A stretch of 64,000 nucleotides of DNA from Oceanospirillum multiglobuliferum (GCF_900167095.1 NZ_FUXG01000008.1:85978-149977), one strand, 5' to 3'; positions 34,104 through 43,676 are shown, counted from the stretch's first letter. The notes: generated by a model from the letters alone, not told the origin. Translations and numbers: made by a program.

Positions 34104-35606
34104 ATGGATCAGTTTGCTATTTTGATTTTGGATGTTGCGGTTATTCTTTTTGGTCTTGTCTTACTGGCAGGTATTGTCTCAGTGCTGGTGATGTACATAG
34201 TGGACAAGAACCAAACTGACCACACAATTCGTCGAAACTTCCCTGTACTTGGGCGCTTCCGTTATTTCTTTGAGTATATGGGGGAGTTTTTCCGTCAGTA
34301 TTTTTTTGCAATGGATCGCGAAGAGTTGCCTTTCAACCGCGCCCAAAGAAGCTGGGCCTATCGTGCCGCTAAGAACGTTGATAACACCGTTGCTTTCGGC
34401 TCAAGCCGTGATATTCATAAGCCTGGTGCGGTATTTTTTCTAAATACGCCATACCCGACATTAAAAGAAGATGCGGTTGAGTCTCCAGCCCTAGAGGTTG
34501 GCCCTTACTGCCGCCAACCATTTATGGCTAAATCAATTCTGAACATCTCAGGTATGAGCTACGGTGCATTGTCTATTCCTGCGGTTACAGCTTTGTCTAC
34601 CGGCGCTAAAATGGCTGGCTGCTGGATGAACACGGGCGAAGGCGGGCTGTCCCCTTACCATCTTTCTGGTGGCTGCGATATTGTGATGCAAATTGGTACG
34701 GCTAAATATGGCGTACGTGATGAACATGGCCAGCTTAGTGATGACAAACTGCGTCAGTTGGCCGCTATAGAACAAGTTCGCATGTTTGAAATCAAGCTCA
34801 GCCAAGGTGCCAAACCTGGTAAGGGTGGTATTTTACCTGCTGAAAAAGTAAATGCTGAAATTGCAGAGATTCGCGGTATCCCAGTAGGTAAAGACTCCAT
34901 CAGCCCTAATCGTCATCCAGAAATTAACAGCCCACAAGACTTGTTAGAGATGATTGCTCGCGTGCGTGAGGTAACAGGCAAGCCCGTGGGTATTAAGTTT
35001 GTGTTAGGCACACACGATTGGTTAGATGAGTTATTTACCGAAATTAACCATCGCGGTGAAGCTTCTGCCCCTGACTTTATAACCATTGATGGTGCTGAAG
35101 GTGGTACTGGTGCGGCGCCAATGCCACTGATGGACAGCGTCGGCTTATCCTTGAAAGAAAGCCTGCCTTTGGTTGTCGATATGTTAAAAGCCTTTGGCTT
35201 GCGTGATCGTGTACGCGTTATCGCATCTGGCAAACTGATCAATCCAACAGAGGTTGCTTGGGCTATCGCCATTGGTGCAGATTTCTGCGTAACTGCCCGA
35301 GGTTTTATGTTTGCTCTGGGTTGCATCCAAGCACTTCAGTGTAATAAAAATACCTGTCCGTCAGGCATTACCACCCACGACACTAAACTTAACGGCGGTT
35401 TAAACCCTGCGGATAAATCTGTGAGAGTGAAGCAATACCATCAAAATTTAATCAATGAATTGGGCGTTATTGCACACTCTTGTGGTGCAAAAGAGCCAAG
35501 AGGACTGCACCGCCACCATGCTCATATGGTGACTGCAACGGGCTTATCAGAAAACCTTGCTCGACTCTATCCAGGAAATTACATCCCGTTGCGAGAAAAA
35601 AACTGA
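34104..35606 (+). CDS. FMN-binding glutamate synthase family protein
   Basis: A 500-residue protein related to the alpha-subunit central domain of glutamate synthase and to archaeal-type GltB, but with an N-terminal membrane anchor (FAILILDVAVILFGLVLLAGIVSVLVMYIV). FMN and substrate segments include GEGGLSPYHLSGGCDIVMQIGTAKYGVR, IDGAEGGTGAAPMPLMDSVG, and the cysteine-rich CNKNTCPSGITTH, which may hold a 3Fe-4S cluster. The ATG at 34104 is chosen over an ATG at 34083 because AAAAAGGACG precedes it. Lacks the glutamine amidotransferase domain, so it would need ammonia or another donor; true substrate unknown. It shares the promoter region containing a Fur box. Confidence 0.85.
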   Translation: MDQFAILILDVAVILFGLVLLAGIVSVLVMYIVDKNQTDHTIRRNFPVLGRFRYFFEYMGEFFRQYFFAMDREELPFNRAQRSWAYRAAKNVDNTVAFGSSRDIHKPGAVFFLNTPYPTLKEDAVESPALEVGPYCRQPFMAKSILNISGMSYGALSIPAVTALSTGAKMAGCWMNTGEGGLSPYHLSGGCDIVMQIGTAKYGVRDEHGQLSDDKLRQLAAIEQVRMFEIKLSQGAKPGKGGILPAEKVNAEIAEIRGIPVGKDSISPNRHPEINSPQDLLEMIARVREVTGKPVGIKFVLGTHDWLDELFTEINHRGEASAPDFITIDGAEGGTGAAPMPLMDSVGLSLKESLPLVVDMLKAFGLRDRVRVIASGKLINPTEVAWAIAIGADFCVTARGFMFALGCIQALQCNKNTCPSGITTHDTKLNGGLNPADKSVRVKQYHQNLINELGVIAHSCGAKEPRGLHRHHAHMVTATGLSENLARLYPGNYIPLREKN

Positions 35607-35667
35607 GCTATTCCGCAAAAGCTGCGACAATAGCCCAAAATAGGTGATTGATAGTACATAAAGAGAG

Positions 35668-35715
35668 GGCAGAACTGCGTGTTCTGCCATACCAAGCCCC
35701 GCTAGAACGGGGCTT
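35668..35715 (+). promoter_or_regulatory. Two tandem hairpins in the rhlB leader
   Basis: Hairpin 1 is GGCAGAAC / GTTCTGCC (35668-35688, loop TGCGT); hairpin 2 is AAGCCCCG / CGGGGCTT (35694-35715, loop CTAGAA). Both stems are perfect 8-mers. They lie between the glutamate-synthase-like stop (35606) and the rhlB GTG (35733). They could terminate the upstream gene or act as a structured 5' leader. Confidence 0.55.
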
Positions 35716-35732
35716 CAGGAGACGAGATACAA

Positions 35733-37046
35733 GTGACCAACCCAACTGAAAACCAGCCACGTCGTAAACATTTCAGAAAGAAAAACCATCAACGTCGCCG
35801 TCCAGAGCACCACTCACGACAGAGTGCACCTAACACTGATCAACAAACATGGGATATTTCACAGTTTGAAGTGCCTGAGGCAGAAGGCCAGTTAAGATTC
35901 CATGACTTTGACCTGCCAGCTGAGTTGATGCGTGCCATTCAAGACTCCGGCTTTCATTACTGCACACCGATCCAAGCCCAATCTTTACAGCATACTTTGT
36001 TAGGTAAGGATCTGATCGGAAAGGCGCAAACAGGAACAGGCAAAACAGCGGCATTCCTGATCAGCATTATGAGCTACTTCCTAGAAGAGGAAGCGCCTGG
36101 CTTACAGAAAAACGGTGCACCAAGAGCGTTAATCATAGCGCCAACGCGAGAACTGGTGATGCAGATTGCCAAAGACGCGGAGCAACTGAACACTTACTGC
36201 AAGCTCAATGTAGTGACGATTGTTGGTGGTATTGACTATCAACGTCAGCGTGAACAGCTACGTGGCAAAATCGATATTATGGTGGCAACACCGGGACGCT
36301 TGATCGACTTTTACCAGAAGCGCGACCTAAACCTAGGTGAAGTTGAAGTATTGGTACTAGACGAAGCTGATCGCATGCTCAGCATGGGCTTTATTCCAGA
36401 CGTAAAACGCATTATTCGTGCTACGCCACGAAAAGAAGAGCGTCAAACCTTCCTGTTCAGTGCAACCTATCCACAAGATGTTGAAAACCTTGCCTCGATG
36501 TGGACGCTGGAACCTGCTCGAATTGAAATTGAGTCTGAAGAGCAAACCAACGTTAATGTTGAGCAACATGCTTACATCGTAGCCGACTCAGACAAAGAAA
36601 AGCTCTTAATCAGTCTAATGCGCAAAGAGGGTTGGGATCGCGTTATCGTATTTGCCAACCGTCGTGATCGTGTGCGTGATTTATGCGAACAGCTCACCAA
36701 AGCCAATGTCAGTGTTGCCATGTTGTCTGGCGAAGTTGAACAGCGTAAACGCATCTCAACGTTAGAGCGCTTCCGTGAAGGCAAGATTCAAGTACTGGTT
36801 GCAACAGATGTTGCAGGCCGAGGCATTCATATCGACGACGTCAGTCATGTTGTGAACTTCACACTACCCGATGATCCAGAGGACTATGTTCACCGTATTG
36901 GCCGTACAGGCCGTGCTGGCTCACTGGGCGTTTCAATCAGCTTTATTGGCGAAGAAGATGCTTTTGTACTGCCAGACATTGAAGAGTTCATTGGCCGTAA
37001 GATCGAGTGCCAACATCCCGACATGAGCTTAATTGATAACGATTGA
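35733..37046 (+). CDS. rhlB: ATP-dependent RNA helicase RhlB
   Basis: DEAD-box helicase associated with RNA decay (RNase E degradosome). The 437-residue protein has a basic N-terminal tail ([20 protein letters not shown]), the Q motif with [30 protein letters not shown], motif [13 protein letters not shown], motif II DEADRML, motif III SAT, and motif [12 protein letters not shown], and ends soon after, like short RhlB. GTG start preceded by AGGAGACG. A strong terminator follows. Confidence 0.9.
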   Translation: MTNPTENQPRRKHFRKKNHQRRRPEHHSRQSAPNTDQQTWDISQFEVPEAEGQLRFHDFDLPAELMRAIQDSGFHYCTPIQAQSLQHTLLGKDLIGKAQTGTGKTAAFLISIMSYFLEEEAPGLQKNGAPRALIIAPTRELVMQIAKDAEQLNTYCKLNVVTIVGGIDYQRQREQLRGKIDIMVATPGRLIDFYQKRDLNLGEVEVLVLDEADRMLSMGFIPDVKRIIRATPRKEERQTFLFSATYPQDVENLASMWTLEPARIEIESEEQTNVNVEQHAYIVADSDKEKLLISLMRKEGWDRVIVFANRRDRVRDLCEQLTKANVSVAMLSGEVEQRKRISTLERFREGKIQVLVATDVAGRGIHIDDVSHVVNFTLPDDPEDYVHRIGRTGRAGSLGVSISFIGEEDAFVLPDIEEFIGRKIECQHPDMSLIDND

Positions 37047-37083
37047 AGGCTACTTCGATTAGCTCAGAATAAAAGTGAGTCAT

Positions 37084-37122
37084 AAAACAACCCCGCAGCT
37101 CAATGAGTTACGGGGTTGTTTT
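37084..37122 (+). terminator. Rho-independent terminator of rhlB
   Basis: A 12-bp stem AAAACAACCCCG / CGGGGTTGTTTT with a 15-base loop is followed by further T residues, about 40 bases after the rhlB stop. Confidence 0.9.
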
Positions 37123-37178
37123 ATTTGGTGAGCAACCCCGTTCTGTAACATCCTTTTATAAAGATTTTAGTGATAAAA

Positions 37179-37199
37179 AAACCGACTCATTGAGTCGGT
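37179..37199 (-). terminator. Terminator of the minus-strand PQQ-accessory operon
   Basis: Read on the minus strand, ACCGACTCAATGAGTCGGT forms a 7-9 bp hairpin followed directly by seven T residues. It lies 180 bases past the stop of the zinc-hydrolase gene. Between them are two short palindromes (GGGTTAAAACCC and AACAAGCAACTGCTTGTT) and no ORF. Confidence 0.75.
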
Positions 37200-37379
37200 A
37201 ATAAGAGCGGGTTAAAACCCTGAACAACAAGCAACTGCTTGTTAAGGAGAACCACATCACAACCTACAGCCCTTAGAGGCCTGAGTGAACAGCACAGGCG
37301 CTTTCATTTCGGTGCGTAGTTATCACTTTAGTTGGCTTTTTTAATTTGTGCTTAAAAAATTGCGTGTTTTAGCTGAATT

Positions 37380-38330
37380 TTATTTTAAAGCTGCCACTTC
37401 GTAAGCGGGATACCAGTGCGCTAAAGAACGGACAAACTCATATTCGCTTAGCGCAATCTCTCTCAAAGGGTTCTTGCGCCACTGGCTTAGCATCTCCGCC
37501 ATGCTCAACCCCTGTTCAGCACCTTGTTGCATCACCTTATCAAGCCACAATAGATATTGCCGAGTTTGGGCTGTAGCCGATCGGGTTTGATCTATAGGGC
37601 CATGACCTGCAATTAAGGTTTTGTAAGGTAGTTGATCCAGCTGATCTAAACTGGTCAACCAGTCTTTTAGTACAGCATGAGGGGTTGTAAGCGCCCGTTG
37701 GTAGAACACCAAGTCGCCAGTAAACAACACACCTGTGCTGTGATCAAACAGCACTAAATCGGCGTTGGTATGGCCGTTTAAGATTTTAATCTCTAGCTGA
37801 TGCTCCCCCAAATTAAAACGTTGGTTGGTGGCAATTTTTTCAGGGGTGACCGACTGCGTGCCTTGCATTTTGGCACCCACCATACGGTAAAGATTTTCCG
37901 CCAGATCAGAACCCTCTTCAGCGATAGCATCACGGGTGGGTGCTGCGGCCATGAGAGCAGACTTTTGAAACACCTGATTGCCCAAAAAATGATCAGGGTG
38001 TGCATGGCTATTGAGCACATAACGCACAGGACCGCCCCCTTGCGTTTTAATCCAAGCGTTGAGCGCATCGGCAAAGCCTTTTGATGGGCCAGAGTCAAAA
38101 ACCAAGCTGGCTTCTGCCGTAATAATAACGCCGATATTGGCGATATGGCCGCCATTTTTAGCGCTGAATATCTCATTAGCCCCCCAAAGCACCCAAGTGT
38201 CTTTGGCAATTTTTTCAGGGGCAATGGGGTAGTCGATGTTGGCATATAGCGAGCAACTGAATAACAACGCTAAGCTGACTAAGCACTGGTGCAACACTCT
38301 AGACGGCAAGGTTTGGGTGATCTGTACCAT
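37380..38330 (-). CDS. Quinoprotein relay system zinc metallohydrolase (MBL fold)
   Basis: A 316-residue exported metallo-beta-lactamase-fold protein with signal peptide (CLVSLALLFSCSLYA). The zinc motif is LNSHAHPDHFLGN (HxHxDH), with further ligands in INGHTNADLVLFD and GDLVF and the distal GHGPIDQ. This type is found only with PQQ-dependent dehydrogenase systems (quinoprotein relay zinc metallohydrolase 1). Last gene of the minus-strand accessory operon; its ATG overlaps the carrier stop as TAATG. Substrate unknown. Confidence 0.85.
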   Translation of the reverse strand: MVQITQTLPSRVLHQCLVSLALLFSCSLYANIDYPIAPEKIAKDTWVLWGANEIFSAKNGGHIANIGVIITAEASLVFDSGPSKGFADALNAWIKTQGGGPVRYVLNSHAHPDHFLGNQVFQKSALMAAAPTRDAIAEEGSDLAENLYRMVGAKMQGTQSVTPEKIATNQRFNLGEHQLEIKILNGHTNADLVLFDHSTGVLFTGDLVFYQRALTTPHAVLKDWLTSLDQLDQLPYKTLIAGHGPIDQTRSATAQTRQYLLWLDKVMQQGAEQGLSMAEMLSQWRKNPLREIALSEYEFVRSLAHWYPAYEVAALK

Positions 38331-39202
38331 TAGCGTTCTCCCTTGCTGTGTTGAGTTGTGGTTTCCAAGGCGTTGCTATTCACAGCAGATTGATAAAGCG
38401 GTGACTGAAAGTGATTGCCATCATTGTCTCGCATCGACAATTGAAGACCTTGGTTCTGCACCTGCTTAAAGTTTAAAGTGAGTCTTGGATTAGCACTGAC
38501 AGGTTCAGAGAGTCGCAATAGCCCCAAAGCGGTGCCTTGTTCGTTCTGTACCTCAATCTCGTTCAGCCAAAATGCAGGCGTGCCGTCGATTAATCCTGTA
38601 TCCATTGGATGGAATATTTGCACTTTTAAACGCTGTTGATTGGCATTTTGAAAGAGCCGCCCGTTAACTTGTCCTAAATTGCTCGACCAGTCCTCATTAT
38701 TGGCCGCTACTTTGGGGGCGCTACAGCCTCCCCCTGCCGCATCAACATAAGCGCGCCCCACATGCCAAAGTCCGGTTTGGTCTTGTACTAGTGCATGTAC
38801 AGGGGTGGCTTGTTGGACACGAAACTGTAACGCAACATCGGGCAGCTCACCTTGCTGCACCTGATATTGGGCGATTTTTTGAATGGGGTTAAGGTCAGCA
38901 AACAAAATCAGCTGTTGTGCCTGCGGAATGTTGGCACTGACCATGACAGGCACTTGTGTAGAATCTTCGGCAAAACTAGGCAGCGTGATTTTAACCTGAT
39001 CGCTATATTGCCAAGGCTGGCTGCCAATGAATTGCTCGCGCATAAAATCCCACATCACATCCATCAGTGGGTTGGCGTTTTGGGTAGTTGGCGCATGGCT
39101 TTCAGCATTGAGGCTGTGATTGTCGCTGTAGGCGACACCTGAACCTAGCACACCGCTTAACGTGAGCAGTAAACAACTGTCCCTGAGTTTCTGTTTCAAC
39201 AT
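38330..39202 (-). CDS. Quinoprotein dehydrogenase-associated SoxYZ-like carrier protein
   Basis: A 290-residue exported protein resembling a fusion of SoxY- and SoxZ-like domains. Signal peptide is LRDSCLLLTLSGVLGSGVAYS. The SoxY-like half ends in AYVDAAGGGCSAPK, where the cysteine corresponds to the SoxY swinging-arm carrier residue; the SoxZ-like half follows. It is found beside PQQ-alcohol dehydrogenases, and is thought to carry a substrate or acyl group. It overlaps the zinc-hydrolase gene by one base. The 125-base gap upstream separates it from the binding-protein gene. Confidence 0.84.
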   Translation of the reverse strand: MLKQKLRDSCLLLTLSGVLGSGVAYSDNHSLNAESHAPTTQNANPLMDVMWDFMREQFIGSQPWQYSDQVKITLPSFAEDSTQVPVMVSANIPQAQQLILFADLNPIQKIAQYQVQQGELPDVALQFRVQQATPVHALVQDQTGLWHVGRAYVDAAGGGCSAPKVAANNEDWSSNLGQVNGRLFQNANQQRLKVQIFHPMDTGLIDGTPAFWLNEIEVQNEQGTALGLLRLSEPVSANPRLTLNFKQVQNQGLQLSMRDNDGNHFQSPLYQSAVNSNALETTTQHSKGER

Positions 39203-39327
39203 TTTTGCCTCCTTGCACCGCTTACTAGGCCGTCTTTGGGCTTTTGGTCGGTGCGCTATGTTTTTATTGTTGTTCTTATAACAGGCTTGATACCTGTGAG
39301 GTCTTACGCAAGCTTATTGACCGAGTT

Positions 39328-40275
39328 TCACTGAGTCGTTTTATAAAGGTCTGGCAGTAGATAGCTTACGCCATACTTCTGGTTAATTTTTTCGATTACA
39401 CCGTTTTTAGCCGCTGCTTCAACCACATCACCTAAGGCATAGGCCAATTGACGATAGTTGTTGTGAACCGCTAAACCAATATCCCAATCCAGCTTATGTA
39501 ACCCTTGTAGTGCTACGGTTGCCAGTTGGAATTTTTGCTCAGGGTGCTGAACTTGTAACCATTGAAGTTGGCCCTGCATTCCCATTAATGCCGCCACTTC
39601 TTTCTGGCTTAACGCCTCAAAAGCGGCCATTAAATCAGGAAAGTGCTTCACTTGATTACGCATCTGACCGTTGAAAACCGACAGCAGATAGATATCTGGT
39701 AGGCTGTCAGTTTCTACACCAACGGGGTAATAGCGCAACACTGCAAGGGTTTCTAGGCTTTCTATTTGATCTTGATCAAAGCCAACACGCCACCGCTCCT
39801 TTTGATAGGGCGCAAACATGTGGACTAGATCGTTTTTAACTTGCCCGAATTCATCCGTTTGAAAGGAATACTCTCGGTCATAGGGTACGCGCATCATCAC
39901 ATCGGCAATACCGCCACCTAGATAGTGGCCTTTCCAAACATGGTTGCGCAGATCATCGTCAAGGGTTTCATCTGGTGTGATCCAGCGCAAACGTAGATCT
40001 AGGTTCATCTCTTTAGCGATGTGCTGAGCCAGTTCAACGTCGATGCCTTTTTCGGCACCTTGCGGATCTCGATAAGAGTAAGGCGGGAAGTCTTTATAAA
40101 CGGCAATTTCGATAAATTTAGAGGCCACCACGTCATCATAGCTACGCGCCAGCGCAGGCATAGCCTGCACCAGCGTCATAACTATAACAGTGGCGATGAG
40201 TGCAAGTCGGGCGAAACTTGCCTTGAGATCAAACTGCGGTTTGATCTCTACGCCAAACTGATCACTGCTCGACAT
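39328..40275 (-). CDS. PQQ-dehydrogenase-associated substrate-binding protein
   Basis: A 315-residue periplasmic type-II binding protein of the amino-acid-ABC/SBP_bac_3 fold, with an N-terminal hydrophobic segment (LALIATVIVMTLVQAMPALA). The core includes IEIAVYKDFPPYSYRDPQGAEKGIDVELAQHIA and MMRVPYDREYSFQTD. This subfamily (quinoprotein dehydrogenase-associated putative ABC-transporter substrate-binding protein) accompanies methanol/ethanol-type quinoproteins and probably acts as a redox or substrate accessory. Its start overlaps the end of the cytochrome gene by 14 bases, so the two are coupled. Confidence 0.85.
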   Translation of the reverse strand: MSSSDQFGVEIKPQFDLKASFARLALIATVIVMTLVQAMPALARSYDDVVASKFIEIAVYKDFPPYSYRDPQGAEKGIDVELAQHIAKEMNLDLRLRWITPDETLDDDLRNHVWKGHYLGGGIADVMMRVPYDREYSFQTDEFGQVKNDLVHMFAPYQKERWRVGFDQDQIESLETLAVLRYYPVGVETDSLPDIYLLSVFNGQMRNQVKHFPDLMAAFEALSQKEVAALMGMQGQLQWLQVQHPEQKFQLATVALQGLHKLDWDIGLAVHNNYRQLAYALGDVVEAAAKNGVIEKINQKYGVSYLLPDLYKTTQ

Positions 40276-40693
40276 GCTTGCTTACCAACCATGCGCGAAT
40301 TGACCACAAAGTTTCTTGGCTCAGGTAATCTGCCATTTTTGGCATATAAGGCACACCGTTACGGACTGCGCCGTTACGTACACGGTAAACAAACCACTCG
40401 TCACCCTCAATTCCCGGTTCTAAATAGCGTAAATCTGGGGCAATACCACCAGAAACAGCATCTAAACCATGACAGCGCGCACAGTTTTGGGCATAGGCAG
40501 ACTCACCAATTTTTAAGGCGTCTTCATTGCCGACATAAGGATTCTCTTCAACCCACTCTTCTCCCAGCTTAGGTAGCGCTGAAACATCCATTTTCTGTGG
40601 TGTAACATCACCATGCGCAAAGGCTTGTGTTGCCAGTAGGCTACCTAGAATTAAGGTTGCGCTGGTACGCAGAAAATTGGCTTTAGCTGTCAT
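40262..40693 (-). CDS. pedF: Cytochrome c-550 PedF-like
   Basis: A 143-residue periplasmic cytochrome. ATG at 40693 is supported by GGAGAA before it; an upstream extension is not. Signal peptide is LILGSLLATQAFAHG. A single haem site is CARCHGLDAVSGG near residue 73, followed by the family's LRYLEPGIEGDEWFVYRVRNGAVRNGVPYMP. This type is the electron acceptor of PQQ-dependent ethanol/2-phenylethanol dehydrogenase in Pseudomonas. Its presence without a quinoprotein gene in this window is notable. Confidence 0.88.
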   Translation of the reverse strand: MTAKANFLRTSATLILGSLLATQAFAHGDVTPQKMDVSALPKLGEEWVEENPYVGNEDALKIGESAYAQNCARCHGLDAVSGGIAPDLRYLEPGIEGDEWFVYRVRNGAVRNGVPYMPKMADYLSQETLWSIRAWLVSKHVEQ

Positions 40694-40856
40694 TGTTGTT
40701 CTCCAAGGGTTTCTGGATGAGTGCTGGGCATTCAGCAAACAGATCCAATCAATTTAAGTTGTTGTTATCCTTGTTGGGTGGGAGATCTCTGCGACAGGGC
40801 AGTGACAACAAAGATCACCCGTTTAACCGACTAACCGTACTTTTGTCGTGCAGCTC

Positions 40857-41285
40857 TTAACGCACCACAAAGTTACCAGTCATCCCTTTATGCTCTAGAC
40901 CGTCGATGTAAAATGGAAACTGGCCGGGTTTAATCGGTACAAAAAACAGTTCCGCTTCGCCTGCGTCTTCAAACTCAAGTTCGGTTAAAGAAACCGCTTT
41001 AATCTCTGCTGCACCTACCTCAATTTTGCGTAGATAGATCGAAGTGAAAAAAGCAGGGGCTTTCAGCGCATAAGGCTTTAAGCCACTGGCGGTTACCGTT
41101 AAACGGTAGGCTTTGCCAGTTTCTAGCTGATATTCGGTTTGAGATAAGCCGTAACCACTCTCTTCTGTACCTAGAATTAACTCAGGCAACTCAACGGGCT
41201 TACGGGTTAAATCTCCCTCGGCTAGAGCGGTGCTGGCGCTAAGTAGCAGTAGACTACTGGCTAATAAATGTTTAACTGACATCAT
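40857..41285 (-). CDS. Cupredoxin-like periplasmic protein
   Basis: A 142-residue secreted protein from ATG 41285 (preceded by GAGGAAG; the frame is open upstream but non-homologous). Signal peptide is LASSLLLLSASTALAE. The rest looks like a cupredoxin beta-sandwich: LETGKAYRLTVTASGLKPYAL, then the C-terminal FFVPIKPGQFPFYIDGLEHKGMTGNFVVR. In a blue copper protein the loop is FYC-H-M; here the Cys is replaced (FYID), while His and Met remain, so it may bind Cu(I) or be non-blue. It is the first gene of the minus-strand PQQ accessory cluster, 163 bases before pedF. Confidence 0.72.
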   Translation of the reverse strand: MMSVKHLLASSLLLLSASTALAEGDLTRKPVELPELILGTEESGYGLSQTEYQLETGKAYRLTVTASGLKPYALKAPAFFTSIYLRKIEVGAAEIKAVSLTELEFEDAGEAELFFVPIKPGQFPFYIDGLEHKGMTGNFVVR

Positions 41286-41449
41286 CTTTTGCTTCCTCTC
41301 AAACGATGAGTCAATGGTAGAAACAGCAGGGCGCGCAAAATATGCTACTTGCGAACTAGTTTCTTGCTTCTTTGTTCTCATTCACCAAAGGGGCTATCAC
41401 GCCTACTCTGGCAGGGTCGAGTGATTACTCTTGAACTAGAGGTAAGCAA

Positions 41450-42655
41450 ATGCGGATTAATACACCAAGGCGCCAGACAGCAGCAGGGTTAATTTTATTG
41501 GCTGCTTGCGTGGTCACCGCAGACCAAAGTTGGGCGGCTAAAAAAGCACCGTTAGAGATTCCAATTTATTATTTTCGCTTTGTACCAGAAGCCAAGCCTT
41601 TACTGTCGAACTTGACCCCTCCCCCTAAAAACAGTGGTCAAGCGGGTGCAGAGTTAGCAATACAAGACAGCAACACAACTGGGCGATTTACAGGCCAGCA
41701 TTATCAACTTACAAGCCAGCAGTTCACTGATATTGCGGCTTTAGAGCAAAGCTTAAACGAGCAGATTAAAACCAACAGCTTAGTGCTGCTAGATGCACCC
41801 ATCTCTGTATTAAAAACAGCCAACCAATTTGCTCAGCAGCGTAACGCCTTGATATTTAACGTGGGTAATGCAGATGATGAGCTACGCACCAAAACCTGCC
41901 TGAATAATACCCTACACACCTACCCTAGCCGTGCCATGTTGACCGATGCGTTGGCACAGTGGCTGGCAGTACGCCGTTTTAATCGTTGGTTCTTAGTTGA
42001 AGGGCAAACCGCAGAAGATCAAGCCTATAGCACGGCGCTGCACCGATCGGCTAAACGCTTTGGCAGTAAAATTGTCGCGCAAAAGCAGTGGACTTTTGCA
42101 ACCGACCTACGTCGTACCGCGCAAAGTGAGTTACCCCTATTTACCCAAGGGCCTGAGTATGACGTGGTGATGGTGGCCGATGAGGCGGGGGATTTTGGGC
42201 ATTTTTTACCCTACAACACTTGGCTGCCACGGCCTGTGGTGGGTACTCAAGGTTTAAGTGCAACCGCATGGAGTGGGGTAGTAGAGCAGTGGGGCGCAGC
42301 CCAGCTACAAAGCCGCTTTAACAAACTACACCAACGCAAAATGAACGACCGAGACTATGCCGCATGGGTGGCCGTTCGAGCCATCGCTGAAGCTGTGACA
42401 CAAGGCAAGCAAACCCAGGCTACAGGGTTAAAAACTTACCTGTTAGATGAACAGTTCCACTTAGCCGCTTTCAAGGGGCATAAGCTGACCTTCCGAGCTT
42501 GGAATGGGCAGCTACGTCAGCCTATTCCATTGGTACAGCCTGAATCTTTAGTGTCACAGTCGCCACAGGCAGGTTATCTGCACCCTGTCACTGAGTTAGA
42601 CACTTTAGGATTTGATCGCACTGAGAGCCAATGTCAGTTAACTCAGAGCCAATAG
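41450..42655 (+). CDS. ABC-type substrate-binding protein, PQQ-ADH system
   Basis: A 401-residue periplasmic binding protein of the type-I (Leu/Ile/Val) fold, with signal peptide (LILLAACVVTADQSWAA). The family, recognised as the PQQ-dependent alcohol dehydrogenase system binding protein, has a first half ending RTKTCLNNTLHTYPSRAMLTDALAQWLAVRRFNRWFLVEGQ and ends near WNGQLRQPI. First gene of the plus-strand operon, divergent from the cupredoxin gene, with a 160-base shared regulatory region. It works with the beta-propeller, ATPase and permease downstream. Confidence 0.82.
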   Translation: MRINTPRRQTAAGLILLAACVVTADQSWAAKKAPLEIPIYYFRFVPEAKPLLSNLTPPPKNSGQAGAELAIQDSNTTGRFTGQHYQLTSQQFTDIAALEQSLNEQIKTNSLVLLDAPISVLKTANQFAQQRNALIFNVGNADDELRTKTCLNNTLHTYPSRAMLTDALAQWLAVRRFNRWFLVEGQTAEDQAYSTALHRSAKRFGSKIVAQKQWTFATDLRRTAQSELPLFTQGPEYDVVMVADEAGDFGHFLPYNTWLPRPVVGTQGLSATAWSGVVEQWGAAQLQSRFNKLHQRKMNDRDYAAWVAVRAIAEAVTQGKQTQATGLKTYLLDEQFHLAAFKGHKLTFRAWNGQLRQPIPLVQPESLVSQSPQAGYLHPVTELDTLGFDRTESQCQLTQSQ

Positions 42656-42689
42656 CCATTTCATAACAACAATGACAAAAGGTACTCAC

Positions 42690-43676
42690 ATGTTTAAACG
42701 CACTGCACTATCACTGATTTTCAGTACTGGGCTAGCCCTTTCACAATTTGCTACGGCTGATATTGCCTATATCAGCAATGAAAAAGACAACAGCTTATCG
42801 CTGATTGATCTCAATACACTAGAGCTTAAAGAGACCATTAAAGTCGGCCAGCGACCAAGGGGTATTATCTTTAGCAAGGATTACAGCAAGCTTTATATCT
42901 GCGCCAGTGATGATGACACCGTGCAAGTGCTTGATGTTAAAACCAACCAAATCATCGCCAACCTACCCTCTGGTGAAGACCCTGAGCAGTTTGCCCTAGC
43001 CCCTGATGATCGCCATCTATTTATCGCCAATGAAGATGATGCCTTGGTGACCATTGTGGACACACAAACTAAACTGGTTGTCGCGCAAATTGATGTAGGG
43101 GTAGAACCTGAAGGTATGGCGGTTAGCCCAAATGGCAAAATAGCAGTCAACACTTCAGAAACCACCAGCATGTTGCACTGGATCGACACCCAAACCAATG
43201 AGCTTTATGACAACACCTTAGTGGATCAACGTCCCCGCCACGTTGAGTTTAACAAATCGGGTAACTTGCTATGGGCGTCATCAGAGATTGGCGGCTCAGT
43301 TGTGGTGATCGACACTGAAAGCCGAGAGATTAAGCACAAGCTAAAGTTTGAAATTCGAGGTATTCACCCCGACCGTATTCAACCTGTAGGCGTAAAACTG
43401 ACACAAGATGGGCGCTATGCATTTGTGGCCTTAGGCCCTGCCAATCATGTTGCTGTTGTTGATGCAAAAACATTTGAGGTGATTAAATATTTAATGGTGG
43501 GGCGTCGAGTTTGGCATATGGGCTTCAGCACCGACGAATCAAAGTTAGTAACTACTAACGGCATCAGTGGAGACGTATCAATTATCGACGTTAACAAACT
43601 GAAAGTGGTTAAAACCATTCGAGTGGGGCGCTACCCTTGGGGTGTTGCGGTATTACCTGCGGCTTATAAACCTTAA
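42690..43676 (+). CDS. PQQ-catabolism-associated beta-propeller protein
   Basis: A 328-residue periplasmic YVTN-type seven-bladed beta-propeller. ATG 42690 is preferred (AAAGGT upstream); signal peptide is TALSLIFSTGLALSQFATA. Blades repeat the pattern IKVGQRPRGIIFSKD, LPSGEDPEQFALAPD, IDVGVEPEGMAVSPN and IRVGRYPWGVAVLP. It matches the beta-propeller protein that is always linked to PQQ-dependent catabolism clusters. It follows the binding protein gene by 35 bases and precedes the ATPase by 75 bases. Confidence 0.87.
   Translation: MFKRTALSLIFSTGLALSQFATADIAYISNEKDNSLSLIDLNTLELKETIKVGQRPRGIIFSKDYSKLYICASDDDTVQVLDVKTNQIIANLPSGEDPEQFALAPDDRHLFIANEDDALVTIVDTQTKLVVAQIDVGVEPEGMAVSPNGKIAVNTSETTSMLHWIDTQTNELYDNTLVDQRPRHVEFNKSGNLLWASSEIGGSVVVIDTESREIKHKLKFEIRGIHPDRIQPVGVKLTQDGRYAFVALGPANHVAVVDAKTFEVIKYLMVGRRVWHMGFSTDESKLVTTNGISGDVSIIDVNKLKVVKTIRVGRYPWGVAVLPAAYKP

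Noticed and set aside
34913..35326. 137-codon minus-strand frame
   Set aside because: Antisense to the glutamate-synthase-like gene; no ribosome site.
37793..38245. 150-codon frame overlapping the zinc-hydrolase gene on the same strand
   Set aside because: Alternate frame of a clear MBL-fold gene with intact HxHxDH motif.
40021..40572. 183-codon plus-strand frame
   Set aside because: Antisense to pedF and the binding-protein gene, which both have signal peptides and motifs.
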